In this document: in pieces, positions 18,197-26,750 of the stretch
Position numbering within the stretch: position 1 is the stretch's first letter
How the letters are laid out: each line of letters begins with the position of its first letter
Source of the DNA: Hylemonella gracilis ATCC 19624
GTDB taxonomy: Bacteria > Pseudomonadota > Gammaproteobacteria > Burkholderiales > Burkholderiaceae_C
Assembly: GCF_000211835.1 (NCBI RefSeq)
Contig: NZ_AEGR01000060.1
Location: 51,349 to 115,348 of the forward strand
Length of the DNA: 64,000 nucleotides
Reading direction: 5' to 3'
Program-made: the position numbers and the translations under genes
The notes under the pieces: model-generated
What the model was told of the DNA's origin: nothing
Databases searched by the model: none
The model's input: only the letters and a program-made list of their open reading frames with translations

Positions 18197-18364
18197 TGGG
18201 TCAGCGTGACGTGACGTCAAGCCGACTTATCCAGCGTCTCCGTGGCTAAAGCTGTGGACAAGTGCATGAACAAGTCGCGCGGACCGCGCCTGTGCTGGCG
18301 CGCCCTTGGATTGCCTGTTTGACGGGCAGGTGCCGCGAGGCCGGGCGGTGACAAACGCCGCCTT

Positions 18365-18370
18365 TAAAAT
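18365..18370 (+). promoter_or_regulatory. Candidate ychF -10 box
   Basis: TAAAAT followed by ACCGCCCC, 24 nt before the ychF start codon. A CAAGGAA ribosome-binding site lies between them. No convincing -35 box is seen. The preceding 160 bp hold no gene. Confidence 0.45.
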
Positions 18371-18394
18371 ACCGCCCCTCAAGCAAGGAACACC

Positions 18395-19486
18395 ATGAGT
18401 CTCAAGTGCGGCATCGTCGGCCTGCCCAACGTCGGCAAATCCACCCTCTTCAATGCGCTGACCAAGGCGGGCATCGCCGCTGAAAACTACCCCTTCTGCA
18501 CCATCGAGCCCAATGTGGGCGTGGTCGAGGTGCCGGACCCGCGCCTCAAGCAGCTGGCCGAGATCGTCCAGCCCGAGCGCATCGTGCCGGCCATCGTGGA
18601 GTTCGTGGACATCGCCGGCCTGGTGGCCGGGGCGAGCACGGGCGAGGGCTTGGGCAACAAGTTCCTGGCCCACATCCGCGAGACCGACGCCATCGTCAAC
18701 GTGGTGCGCTGCTTTTCCGACGACAACGTGATCCACGTGGCCGGCAAGGTGGACCCGATCGCCGACATCGAGGTGATCCAGACCGAACTCTGCCTGGCCG
18801 ACCTGGGCGCGGTCGAGAAGGCTCTGCACCGCGTGACCAAGACGGCGCGTTCGGGCGACAAGGAATCGATCAAGCTGGTCGCCATCCTGGAGAAATGCCA
18901 GGCCGCGCTGGACCAGGGCAAGCCCGTGCGCACGGTGGAATTCAGCAAGGAAGAGCTTCCCCTGCTCAAGCAGTTCTTCTTCATCACCGCCAAGCCCGCC
19001 ATGTTCGTGGGCAACGTGAGCGAAGACGGTTTCGAGAACAACCCCTACCTTGATCGCCTGAAGGAATACGCCGCCACCCAGAACGCGCCCGTGGTGGCCA
19101 TCTGCGCCAAGATCGAGGCCGAGCTGTCCGAGATGGACGACGCCGACCGCCTGGAATTCCTCCAGGAACTGGGCCAGGAAGAGCCGGGCTTGAACCGCCT
19201 GATCCGCGCCGCCTACAAGCTGCTGGGCCTGCAGACCTACTTCACGGCCGGCGTGAAGGAAGTGCGCGCCTGGACCATCCATGTCGGCGACACCGGGCCG
19301 CAGGCGGCGGGCGTGATCCACACCGATTTCGAGAAGGGCTACATCCGCGCCCAGACCATCGCCTTCGAGGACTTCATCGCCCACAAGGGCGAGCAAGGCG
19401 CCAAGGACGTGGGCAAGATGCGCGCCGAAGGCAAGGAGTACGTCGTCAAGGATGGCGACGTGATGAATTTCTTGTTCAGCAGCTGA
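18395..19486 (+). CDS. ychF: Redox-responsive ATPase YchF (OLA1 family)
   Basis: YchF is an Obg-family NTPase that prefers ATP, associates with ribosomes and acts in stress responses. The 363-residue length is typical. [15 protein letters not shown] at residues 9-23 is the G1 P-loop, and [20 protein letters not shown] is the G3 segment. [14 protein letters not shown] and a TGS-like C-terminal domain ending in [16 protein letters not shown] complete the family features. A terminator follows within 60 nt. Confidence 0.97.
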   Translation: MSLKCGIVGLPNVGKSTLFNALTKAGIAAENYPFCTIEPNVGVVEVPDPRLKQLAEIVQPERIVPAIVEFVDIAGLVAGASTGEGLGNKFLAHIRETDAIVNVVRCFSDDNVIHVAGKVDPIADIEVIQTELCLADLGAVEKALHRVTKTARSGDKESIKLVAILEKCQAALDQGKPVRTVEFSKEELPLLKQFFFITAKPAMFVGNVSEDGFENNPYLDRLKEYAATQNAPVVAICAKIEAELSEMDDADRLEFLQELGQEEPGLNRLIRAAYKLLGLQTYFTAGVKEVRAWTIHVGDTGPQAAGVIHTDFEKGYIRAQTIAFEDFIAHKGEQGAKDVGKMRAEGKEYVVKDGDVMNFLFSS

Positions 19487-19544
19487 TTGATCAAGACTTT
19501 TTCTCGCCGTTGCGGCCACTTGCCGGGCGGCGGCAAACCTCCCC

Positions 19545-19568
19545 AAAGCCGCGCACCAGCGCGGCTTT
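19545..19568 (+). terminator. Rho-independent terminator after ychF
   Basis: The arms AAAGCCGCGC (19545-19554) and GCGCGGCTTT (19559-19568) are perfect complements around an ACCA loop, followed by ATCATTT. It marks the end of the core ychF unit; foreign-looking sequence begins within 40 bp. Confidence 0.8.
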
Positions 19569-19608
19569 ATCATTTCTGGCGTTGCATGGATGTTGCCCGG
19601 CCAGTGAA

Positions 19609-20684
19609 TATCAAGTCGACGGCGCTTACCTGATGCGCTCGGGCGAAGAGCTGGTGCCGATGAGCGAGGACCAGCTGCGCAAGATCTTTGCGGAAGGCCA
19701 GCCGGGCTGGCTGGAGAGCCCGGCGCTGAAGGACGTGTCTGCCCAGGACGTGGTGCAGTGGCTGGACACCCAGACCTTTTTCGAACTGATGCGCCTGCCC
19801 TACCCGACCGACCGGCGGGCGTGCTGGCCCGCTTGCTGGACGAGCGCCTGATCGAGCGCAGCGCGGCGGGCTTCAACATCCTGCGCATCGGCGCGGTGCT
19901 GCTGGCCAAGAACATGCGGCAGTTCCAGGACATCAGCCGCAAGGCGGCGCGTGTGATCGTCTATGCGGGCGAGTCCAAGATGCAGACCGTTTCCGACGTC
20001 ACCGGCGAGAAGGGCTACGCCGTGGGTTTTGCGGGGCTGGTGCAGCACGTGATGGGCAAACTGCCGCAGAACGAGGTGATCGAGGGGGCCATCCGCAAGC
20101 AGGTCAAGCTGCTGCCGGAGGTGGTGGTGCGGGAGCTGCTGGCCAATGCGCTGATCCACCAGGATTTCGACATGGGCGGTGCCTCGCCGGTGGTGGAGGT
20201 GTTCAGCAACCGCGTGGAAATATCCAACCCGGGCGAGCCCATCGTGCCGGTGGAGCGCTTCATCGACGGCTACCAGTCCCGCAACGAGCGGCTGGCGGAC
20301 TTGATGCGGCGGTTCGGCATCTGCGAGGAGAAGAGCAGCGGCATTGATCGGGTGATCGAGGCCGCCGAGTTGATGCAGCTGCCGGCCCCCGAGTTCTTGA
20401 CGAGTCACCGGCGCACGATCGTGGTGATCCACGGGCCACGTGCTTTCCGCGACATGAACGGCGGCGACCGGGTGCGGGCCTGCTACCAGCATTGCGTGCT
20501 GCAGTACGTGCTGCGCCGGCAGATGACCAACCAGTCGCTGCGGGAGCGTTTTGGCTTGCCCGAGGGCAGCAGCAACACGGTGTCGCAGATCATCACGGCG
20601 ACCCTGGAGCAGGGACTGGTAAAGATGGACCCCAACGCGCCAGACTCGCGGCGCTATGCGCGCTACATCCCGGCATGGGCGTAG
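19609..20684 (+). pseudogene. 5'-truncated, frameshifted ATP-binding protein gene (AlbA_2/RecG-like family)
   Basis: Related proteins carry an N-terminal AlbA DNA-binding domain, a GHKL-type ATPase-like domain and winged helices, and often sit between hsdS and hsdR. Here only the middle and C-terminal parts remain. One frame gives YQVDGAYLMRSGEELVP to FFELMRLPYPTDR (19609 to about 19815). Homology then continues in another frame from VLARLLDERLIERSAAGFN to the stop at 20684. VVVRELLANALIHQDFD and VEISNPGEPI are the ATP-lid signatures. The shift lies in 19795-19830 and fits loss of one base. The AlbA domain and start codon are absent. A sequencing error at the shift cannot be excluded, but the missing 5' end stands regardless. 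Confidence 0.75.
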
Positions 20685-20813
20685 TGGCCATTTCATCGGC
20701 AGCCCGGCTCGGGGCGCCAGGCGTAGGCAAGTCATTGATTTGCCGAGGGTTTCTTATTTCATCGCAAACCGGCTGGGTGCCTCTGCGGTGCAGCGTGGCC
20801 AGGGGAGGCCGAC

Positions 20814-23800
20814 ATGCTGAATGAACAACAACTCGAGGAACTTTGCCTGGGCTGGTTCCAGGACGCGGGCTGGCGGTGTGCCCACGGTCCCGACCTGGCC
20901 CCGGACAGCGACGCGCCTGAGCGCGGCAACTACCGGCAGGTGGTGCTGCGCGAGCGCTTGCTGAACGCGCTGACCCGAATCAACCCGCACATCCCTCCTG
21001 CGGCCCTGGAGCAGGCAGCCCATGTCTTGCAGACGGTGGGTGAACCGCAGCTGATCGTGCGCAATCGCAACGTGCACCGGCTGTTGTTGAACGGCGTGAT
21101 GGTGGATTTCGCGCAGGGCGACGAGAAAAAGACCGATCTGGTGCAGTTCATCGATTTCGCGCATCCCAGCAACAACGACTTCTTGGTGGTGAACCAATTC
21201 ACCATCACTGGCACCAAGCAGCCGCGCCGCCCGGATGTGATCGCGTTCGTCAACGGCCTGCCCTTGGCGGTGCTGGAGCTGAAGAACCCCGCCAACGAGC
21301 AGACGGACGTGTGGGACGCCTTCCATCAATTGCAGACCTACAAGGAGGACATCAGCGACCTGTTCAACAGCAACGCCGCCCTCGTGGTGAGCGACGGTTG
21401 GACGGCGCGTATCGGCTCCCTTACCGCCAACACGGAGCGCATGCTGCCCTGGCGCACTGTCGCCAACGAAGACGACCGCCCGCGCCTGCAGATGGAGCTG
21501 GAGACCGTGGTGCGTGGTTTCTTCAAGCCCGAGTTGTTCTTGGACTACCTGCGCTACTTCGTTCTTTTCGAGCAAGAGGGCGACAGCATCAGCAAGAAGA
21601 TCGCGGGCTACCACCAATTCCACGCGGTGCGCGAAGCTGTGCGCGCCACGGTGATCGCCTCGCGGGATGTGGACAAGGGGCTGCTGGAAGTGCGCGAAGA
21701 GCGCGCCACCTACGGCAAGGAGGTCAAGCCAGGCTCGCGCAAGGCGGGTGTGGTGTGGCATACCCAAGGTTCGGGCAAGAGCATCACCATGGCCTGCTAC
21801 GCGGGCAAGTTGCTGCAGCAACCCGAAATGAAGAACCCCACGCTGGTGGTGGTGACCGACCGCAACGATTTGGACGGCCAGCTGTTCGCCACCTTCAGCG
21901 CCGCGAGTGACCTGCTCAAGACCACCCCGGTTCAGGCCGGTGGACGCGACGAACTGCGCGAGATGTTGGTTTCGCGCGAAGCGGGGGGGGTCATCTTCAC
22001 CACGGTGCAGAAATTTGCTTTGTTGGACGGCGAAGAGGCCCACCCTCTGCTGTCCGGCCGCTCCAACATCGTGGTGATTTCGGACGAGGCCCACCGCAGT
22101 CAGTACGGCACCAAGGGGCGGCTGGATACCAAGACGGGCAAGTATGTGTTTGGCTATGCCAAGCACCTGCGCGATGCACTCAAGAACGCCACATTCATCG
22201 GTTTCACCGGCACGCCCATCGCGTTGGAAGACAAGGACACGCGCGCGGTGTTTGGTGACTACGTCAGCATTTACGACATCCAGGATGCGGTGGACGATGG
22301 CGCGACGGTCCCGATCTTCTACGAAAGCCGTCTGGCCAAGCTGGATGTGAACCAGACCGAGATCGACGCCCTCAACGCGCAGGTGGAAGAGGTGGTTGAG
22401 GACGAAGAGGACATCGCCAGCCGCGAAAAAACCAAGAGCGAGTGGTCGGCGTTGGCGAAGCTGGTGGGCTCCGCGCCCAGGCTGCAACAGGTGGCTCGCG
22501 ACCTTATCCACCATTTCGAGGCACGCCTTTCCGTGGTGGACGGCAAGGCCATGATCGTCTGCATGAGCCGTGACATCTGCGTGCAGCTCTACAACGCCAT
22601 CTGCGTGGGGGACGACGAGCATCCGCCACTGCGGCCCGAATGGCACAGCACCGACCCAGAGCAAGGCGCCATCAAGATCATCATGACCGGTTCGGCTGCC
22701 GACGAGGCGCTGTTGCAGCCGCACCTGTACAGCAAGCAAGTGAAGAAGCGCTTGGAAGCACGCTTCAAGGACGCCAAAGACCCGCTGAAATTGGTGATCG
22801 TGCGCGACATGTGGTTGACGGGCTTTGACGCGCCATGCTGTCACACCATGTACGTCGACAAGCCCATGAAGGGCCACAACCTCATGCAGGCGATTGCCCG
22901 CGTCAACCGGGTCTTCAAGAACAAGCCTGGCGGCCTGGTGGTGGATTACATCGGAATTGCCAACGAGCTGAAGGCCGCGCTCAAGACGTACACCGAGGCC
23001 AAGGGCAAGGGTGATCCGACACGAAGCGCGGCCGAGGCGTTGGCAGTGTTGTTGGAAAAACTAGGCATCGTGCGCGCCCTGATGCGAGGCTTTGACTACA
23101 GCGCTTACGAGACCGATGCCATCCAATTGCTGGTGCCTGTTGCCAATCACATCCTGGGCTTGAAGGATGGCAAGACGCGCTTTCTCGACACCATGGTGGC
23201 CATCGGGGAGGCCTACGCGCTCTGTGGAACTTTGGATGAGGCGGCTTCGCTCCGCAAGGAGATCGCGTTCTTCTCAGCCATCAAAGCCGCGATCACCAAG
23301 TTCACGACCGTGGACAGAAAACGCAGTGACGCCGAGAAGAACAGCGCGCTGAGGCAGATCCTGGACAACGCGATCATCGCGGACGGCGTGGCCGATGTGT
23401 TCGCCCTGGCCGGACTGGATAAGCCGAACATTGGCTTGCTGTCCGATGCATTCTTGGAGGATGTCCGCCAGATGGAGAGCTGCAACCTGGCGGTGGAGTT
23501 ACTGGAAAAGCTGTTGCGCGATGAAATCAAGGCCCGTGCCCGCAACAACGTGGTGCAAGAGAAGAAGTACGGCGATCGCTTGCTTGAAACCTTGCGCAAG
23601 TATCACAACCGCGCGATTGAAACCGCTCAAGTGGTTGAAGAGTTGATCCAGATGGCCAAGGAGTTCCAGGCCACGTTGGAGCGCGAAGCCTCTCTCGGCC
23701 TGGGGCACGATGAGATCGCCTTCTATGATGCTTTGGCCAACAACGAGAGCGCCGTGCGCCAGTTGGGCGATGACGTTCTGAAAAAAATCGCCATCGAAAT

Positions 23801-23984
23801 CACCGAGAAATTGCGTGCCAGCACCACGGTCGACTGGCAGGTGCGTGACAGTGTGCGCGCCAAGCTGCGCATCCTGGTGCGGCGTTGCCTGCAGAAATGG
23901 AAATACCCGCCCGATCAGGAACCCCAGGCCGTGGATCTAGTGCTCCAACAAGCGGAGCAGCTTTCCAGTACTTGGGCGGTATGA
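20814..23984 (+). CDS. hsdR: Type I restriction enzyme R subunit (orphan)
   Basis: HsdR is the translocase-nuclease of type I restriction systems and needs HsdM and HsdS to work. The 1056-residue product is full length. The N-terminal nuclease has PD at 140-141 and ELK at 155-157 (PD-ExK). The motor has Walker A TQGSGKS at 317-323, DEAH at 424-427, FTGTP near 468 and the later helicase motifs IVRDMWLTGFDAP and QAIARVNRVF. A helical C-terminal region follows. A GGGAGG ribosome-binding site precedes the ATG. No hsdM or hsdS is present in the window, and the upstream neighbour is a broken gene. A G8 tract lies in the motor domain at 21983-21990. Confidence 0.95.
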   Translation: MLNEQQLEELCLGWFQDAGWRCAHGPDLAPDSDAPERGNYRQVVLRERLLNALTRINPHIPPAALEQAAHVLQTVGEPQLIVRNRNVHRLLLNGVMVDFAQGDEKKTDLVQFIDFAHPSNNDFLVVNQFTITGTKQPRRPDVIAFVNGLPLAVLELKNPANEQTDVWDAFHQLQTYKEDISDLFNSNAALVVSDGWTARIGSLTANTERMLPWRTVANEDDRPRLQMELETVVRGFFKPELFLDYLRYFVLFEQEGDSISKKIAGYHQFHAVREAVRATVIASRDVDKGLLEVREERATYGKEVKPGSRKAGVVWHTQGSGKSITMACYAGKLLQQPEMKNPTLVVVTDRNDLDGQLFATFSAASDLLKTTPVQAGGRDELREMLVSREAGGVIFTTVQKFALLDGEEAHPLLSGRSNIVVISDEAHRSQYGTKGRLDTKTGKYVFGYAKHLRDALKNATFIGFTGTPIALEDKDTRAVFGDYVSIYDIQDAVDDGATVPIFYESRLAKLDVNQTEIDALNAQVEEVVEDEEDIASREKTKSEWSALAKLVGSAPRLQQVARDLIHHFEARLSVVDGKAMIVCMSRDICVQLYNAICVGDDEHPPLRPEWHSTDPEQGAIKIIMTGSAADEALLQPHLYSKQVKKRLEARFKDAKDPLKLVIVRDMWLTGFDAPCCHTMYVDKPMKGHNLMQAIARVNRVFKNKPGGLVVDYIGIANELKAALKTYTEAKGKGDPTRSAAEALAVLLEKLGIVRALMRGFDYSAYETDAIQLLVPVANHILGLKDGKTRFLDTMVAIGEAYALCGTLDEAASLRKEIAFFSAIKAAITKFTTVDRKRSDAEKNSALRQILDNAIIADGVADVFALAGLDKPNIGLLSDAFLEDVRQMESCNLAVELLEKLLRDEIKARARNNVVQEKKYGDRLLETLRKYHNRAIETAQVVEELIQMAKEFQATLEREASLGLGHDEIAFYDALANNESAVRQLGDDVLKKIAIEITEKLRASTTVDWQVRDSVRAKLRILVRRCLQKWKYPPDQEPQAVDLVLQQAEQLSSTWAV
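21983..21990 (+). repeat. G8 homopolymer inside hsdR
   Basis: Eight consecutive G encode part of EAGGVIF in the motor domain, at about residue 391. A one-base slip would truncate HsdR before the DEAH box. Confidence 0.9.
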
Positions 23985-24024
23985 GGCGACCGGCCTGGCC
24001 CGCGCCGTGCGGAATTGCGATGGC

Positions 24025-24606
24025 CTAACGGCCCTTGCTCTTGCCCATCGGCACATCACGCAGCGCCAGGGCCAGCTCCTCAGCGTGCCAGACCTCCATC
24101 TGCTGCGCGGTGGCATAGGGCTGGGCCTGTTCGCTGAGTGGGGCGAGTGCGATGTACAGCGCTTGTTCGGCCCCGTGGGCCTCGCGCGCGGCTTGCAGCG
24201 CACGCAGGTTGTCGACGCCGGTGCGCGCTGATTTCCAGCGGCGCGCGCTGACCAGGGTGCGTCGCCCCTGGCGCTCCAGTTCGAAGTCGAAGTCTTCCGT
24301 TTTGCCGCGTTGCACCGTGTGGCCTTGGCGTTGGAAGGCCTGTGCCAGCAGATCGGCGAAGGCCGGCCAGGACATCGCCGCGACGGCGTCGTGGGTCTGC
24401 GCCACTCGCGCGGCGCCGGGCCGGCCCCATTGGCGGATCGCCGCCATGACCGCGATCACGACGAAGGGCAAGCCCGACAGCGCGCCGACGACGCGGACTT
24501 CGTCCGGCAGCAGGGCAAAGCTGATCAAGCCCAGCAGGACACCGATCAGCAGGCTGATCCACCAAGGCGAGCGCAAGAGGATTGCGAACAGCGAGTTCTT
24601 CGCCAT
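24025..24606 (-). CDS. Mrr-like restriction-endonuclease-fold membrane protein
   Basis: The 193-residue product has two transmembrane helices (about 10-27 and 31-52) and a C-terminal domain of the Mrr/PD-(D/E)xK type. WPAFADLLAQAFQRQGHTVQ is the Mrr N-terminal helix, and FDFELERQGRRTLVSARRWK aligns with the catalytic strand pair. Mrr nucleases have QxK or CKRW there; this protein has ARRW, so the catalytic lysine appears replaced by arginine and activity is doubtful. The start at 24606 is the last ATG before the first helix. It is convergent with hsdR, 40 nt away, but related proteins occur widely in this order, so a link to hsdR is unproven. Confidence 0.7.
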   Translation of the reverse strand: MAKNSLFAILLRSPWWISLLIGVLLGLISFALLPDEVRVVGALSGLPFVVIAVMAAIRQWGRPGAARVAQTHDAVAAMSWPAFADLLAQAFQRQGHTVQRGKTEDFDFELERQGRRTLVSARRWKSARTGVDNLRALQAAREAHGAEQALYIALAPLSEQAQPYATAQQMEVWHAEELALALRDVPMGKSKGR

Positions 24607-24684
24607 CTTTAGCTTCAAGAGGGGCTCCGTGAGGTGTGAGGGAGCGAGAGCGTAGCGCATCCCTGCACGCCTTATTGCATTTCC

Positions 24685-26043
24685 CTACCCCAGCGTCACC
24701 TCTTGCCCCATCCGCGCTACGCTCGCGCGCCAGCCCAGCTCTCGTTCAATCCGCTGGCGCAGTTGGTCCGCCGCCTCGGGTTCGCCATGGGTCAGGAAGA
24801 CTTGCTGGGGCGGTTGGGGCGCGGCGCCCATCCAGCGCAGCAGTTGCGGCGCGTCGGCGTGGGCGGACATGCCGGGCAGTTGGGTGACTTCGGCGTTGAG
24901 TGGCACGTCCTGGCCGAAGATGCGGATGCTTTTTTCACCGGCAGCGATGCGCGCGCCGCGCGTGCCGCCGGCCTGGTAACCGGCCAGGACAATGGTGTTG
25001 CGGTGGTCCGGCGCCAGACGTTTGATGTGGTGCAGCACCCGGCCGCCGGTGGCCATGCCGCTGGCCGAGATGATGATGGAGGGGTAGCGCACTTCGTTGA
25101 GCGCGCGGGATTCGTCGGTGGTGCGCACCATCTTCGCCACGCGGCACATGCGCTGGCTTTCTTCCGGGCTGAGCCGATGCAGCTTGTGATGGCGCAGGTA
25201 GATGCCCGTCATGTCGATGGCCATGGGGCTGTCGAGGAAGATGGGCAGATCGGGAATGGCGTGGGCGGCTTTCAGCCGTGCGATCAGCACCAGCAGGGCC
25301 TGCGCGCGCCCGACCGCGAAGGCGGGGATCACCACGCTGCCGCCCCGGCTGGCCGTGCGCTGGATGATCTCGCCCAGCAGGGCCTGGTTGTCCACGGTCG
25401 GGTGCACGCGGTCGCCATAGGTGGATTCGACCACCATGCAGTCCACCGCTTCGGGCGGTGTGGGCGGCTCCATGATCAGGTCGTCCTCGCGGCCCACATC
25501 GCCTGAGAAGAGGATCTTGGTACGCCCGTCCGAAAAGGTCGCGTGCGCCGCCCCGAGGATGTGCCCGGCGGGTGCGAGCGTGACGTGCAGGCCAGGCAGC
25601 ACCTCCTCGCTCACGCCGAAGTCCAGCGGCCGCAGGTAACGCAGGCTGTGCCGCGCGTCTTCTTCGGTGTACAGCGCCAGGGCCGGGTGGTGCTTGCTGC
25701 TGCCGTGCCGGTTGGCGTAGGCCGCGTCTTCTTCCTGCAGGTGGCCGCTGTCGGGCAGCAGCAGGTGGCACAGCTCGATCGTGGCGGGCGTGGCGTGCAT
25801 GGGGCCGCGAAAGCCGCGCCTCAGCAGCAAGGGCAGGGCGCCGGAATGGTCCAGGTGGGCGTGGGTCAGCACCACCGCGTCCAACGTCGCGGGGTCGAAG
25901 GGGAAGTCCTCCCAGTTCAACTCGCGCAGGTTTTTGTAGCCCTGGAAGAGACCGCAATCGACCAGCAGTCGGTGCCCCTCGTGTTCCAGCAGGTAACGCG
26001 AGCCGGTCACGGTGCCGGCGGCCCCCAGAAAAGTGAGTTTCAT
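24685..26043 (-). CDS. Beta-CASP metallo-beta-lactamase-fold RNA-processing-type hydrolase
   Basis: Predicted nuclease related to the CPSF-73/YSH1 and RNase J group. The 452-residue product has the zinc motif HAHLDH at 61-66 within VVLTHAHLDHSGALPLL, then STYGDRVH, a beta-CASP domain at about 180-370 with FLDSPMAIDMTGIY and SPSIIISASGMATGGRVLHH-like segments, and a C-terminal RMMBL region with FLTHGEPEAADQL. This KH-less architecture is common in proteobacteria. Substrate unknown. It is divergent from the fRMsr gene. Confidence 0.93.
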   Translation of the reverse strand: MKLTFLGAAGTVTGSRYLLEHEGHRLLVDCGLFQGYKNLRELNWEDFPFDPATLDAVVLTHAHLDHSGALPLLLRRGFRGPMHATPATIELCHLLLPDSGHLQEEDAAYANRHGSSKHHPALALYTEEDARHSLRYLRPLDFGVSEEVLPGLHVTLAPAGHILGAAHATFSDGRTKILFSGDVGREDDLIMEPPTPPEAVDCMVVESTYGDRVHPTVDNQALLGEIIQRTASRGGSVVIPAFAVGRAQALLVLIARLKAAHAIPDLPIFLDSPMAIDMTGIYLRHHKLHRLSPEESQRMCRVAKMVRTTDESRALNEVRYPSIIISASGMATGGRVLHHIKRLAPDHRNTIVLAGYQAGGTRGARIAAGEKSIRIFGQDVPLNAEVTQLPGMSAHADAPQLLRWMGAAPQPPQQVFLTHGEPEAADQLRQRIERELGWRASVARMGQEVTLG

Positions 26044-26095
26044 TTTTTCCGCGCGGTGACCGCGTGTGTGTGCGTCGGACTAGCCGATCCGATCA

Positions 26096-26101
26096 TATAG
26101 T
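26096..26101 (+). promoter_or_regulatory. Candidate -10 box for the fRMsr gene
   Basis: TATAGT in the 131-bp divergent gap, 73 nt before the GAF-domain gene. No good -35 box is visible. Confidence 0.35.
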
Positions 26102-26174
26102 GCGGGTTTCGCGCGCCCGCGCATGCCGACCGGGCCGCAACGATACTGACGACTTCCAACGTACCCGAGATCCC

Positions 26175-26684
26175 ATGAGCTTCACCGTCGCCGACCAACT
26201 CGACATGTCCACCCCGGCCGCCAAGCGCGCGGCGTATGAATTGCTGAGTGCTCAGCTCCAGAGCCTGCTGGAAGGCGAGCGTGACCGCATCGCCAACCTG
26301 GCGCAGTTCTCCGCGCTGCTCTACCAGGTCCTGCCGGATTTGAACTGGGCCGGTTTCTACCTGGCCCAGGGCGAGACCCTGGTGCTCGGCCCTTTCCAGG
26401 GCAAGGTGGCTTGCGTGCGTATCCCCTTCGGCCGGGGGGTCTGCGGCACCTGCGCCGCGACCGGGCAGGTGCAGATCGTGCCGGACGTGGAGGCCTTCCC
26501 TGGCCACATCGCCTGCGACAGCGCTTCCCGCTCCGAACTCGTGCTGCCGCTGCGCTCCGGCAGCCAATTCCTCGGCGTGCTGGATCTCGACAGCCCAGAG
26601 CTGGCCCGCTTCGACGAGATCGATGCCCAAGGCCTGACGCGCATGGTGGCCACCTTGGTGGCGGGCACGGACTGGGCGCGTTGA
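26175..26684 (+). CDS. msrC: Free methionine-(R)-sulfoxide reductase (GAF domain)
   Basis: Reduces free methionine-R-sulfoxide with thioredoxin-type electrons and so repairs oxidised methionine in the cytoplasm. The 169-residue single GAF domain carries WAGFYLAQGETLVLGPFQGK followed by the three family cysteines: VACVRI, GVCGTC and HIACDS. SRSELVLPL and LGVLDLDSP complete the signature. The start at 26175 fits the family length; the earlier in-frame start at 26064 does not. The adjacent MFS gene is convergent. Confidence 0.92.
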   Translation: MSFTVADQLDMSTPAAKRAAYELLSAQLQSLLEGERDRIANLAQFSALLYQVLPDLNWAGFYLAQGETLVLGPFQGKVACVRIPFGRGVCGTCAATGQVQIVPDVEAFPGHIACDSASRSELVLPLRSGSQFLGVLDLDSPELARFDEIDAQGLTRMVATLVAGTDWAR

Positions 26685-26750
26685 GGCGGCGCCGAGCCGC
26701 CTGCCCGCGCGATCGGATGAGTGTGCTGGGGGCGCGAAAGGCGCGACGGA

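Noticed and set aside
18224..18262. DnaA-box-like sequences (TTATCCAGC and TGTGGACAA) upstream of ychF
   Set aside because: Only two, each with mismatches to the consensus. No dnaA, dnaN or AT-rich unwinding region is nearby, so an origin is not supported.
19510..19608. In-frame TTG start for the broken ATP-binding gene
   Set aside because: The segment contains the ychF terminator and has no homology, so it is not a true N-terminus.
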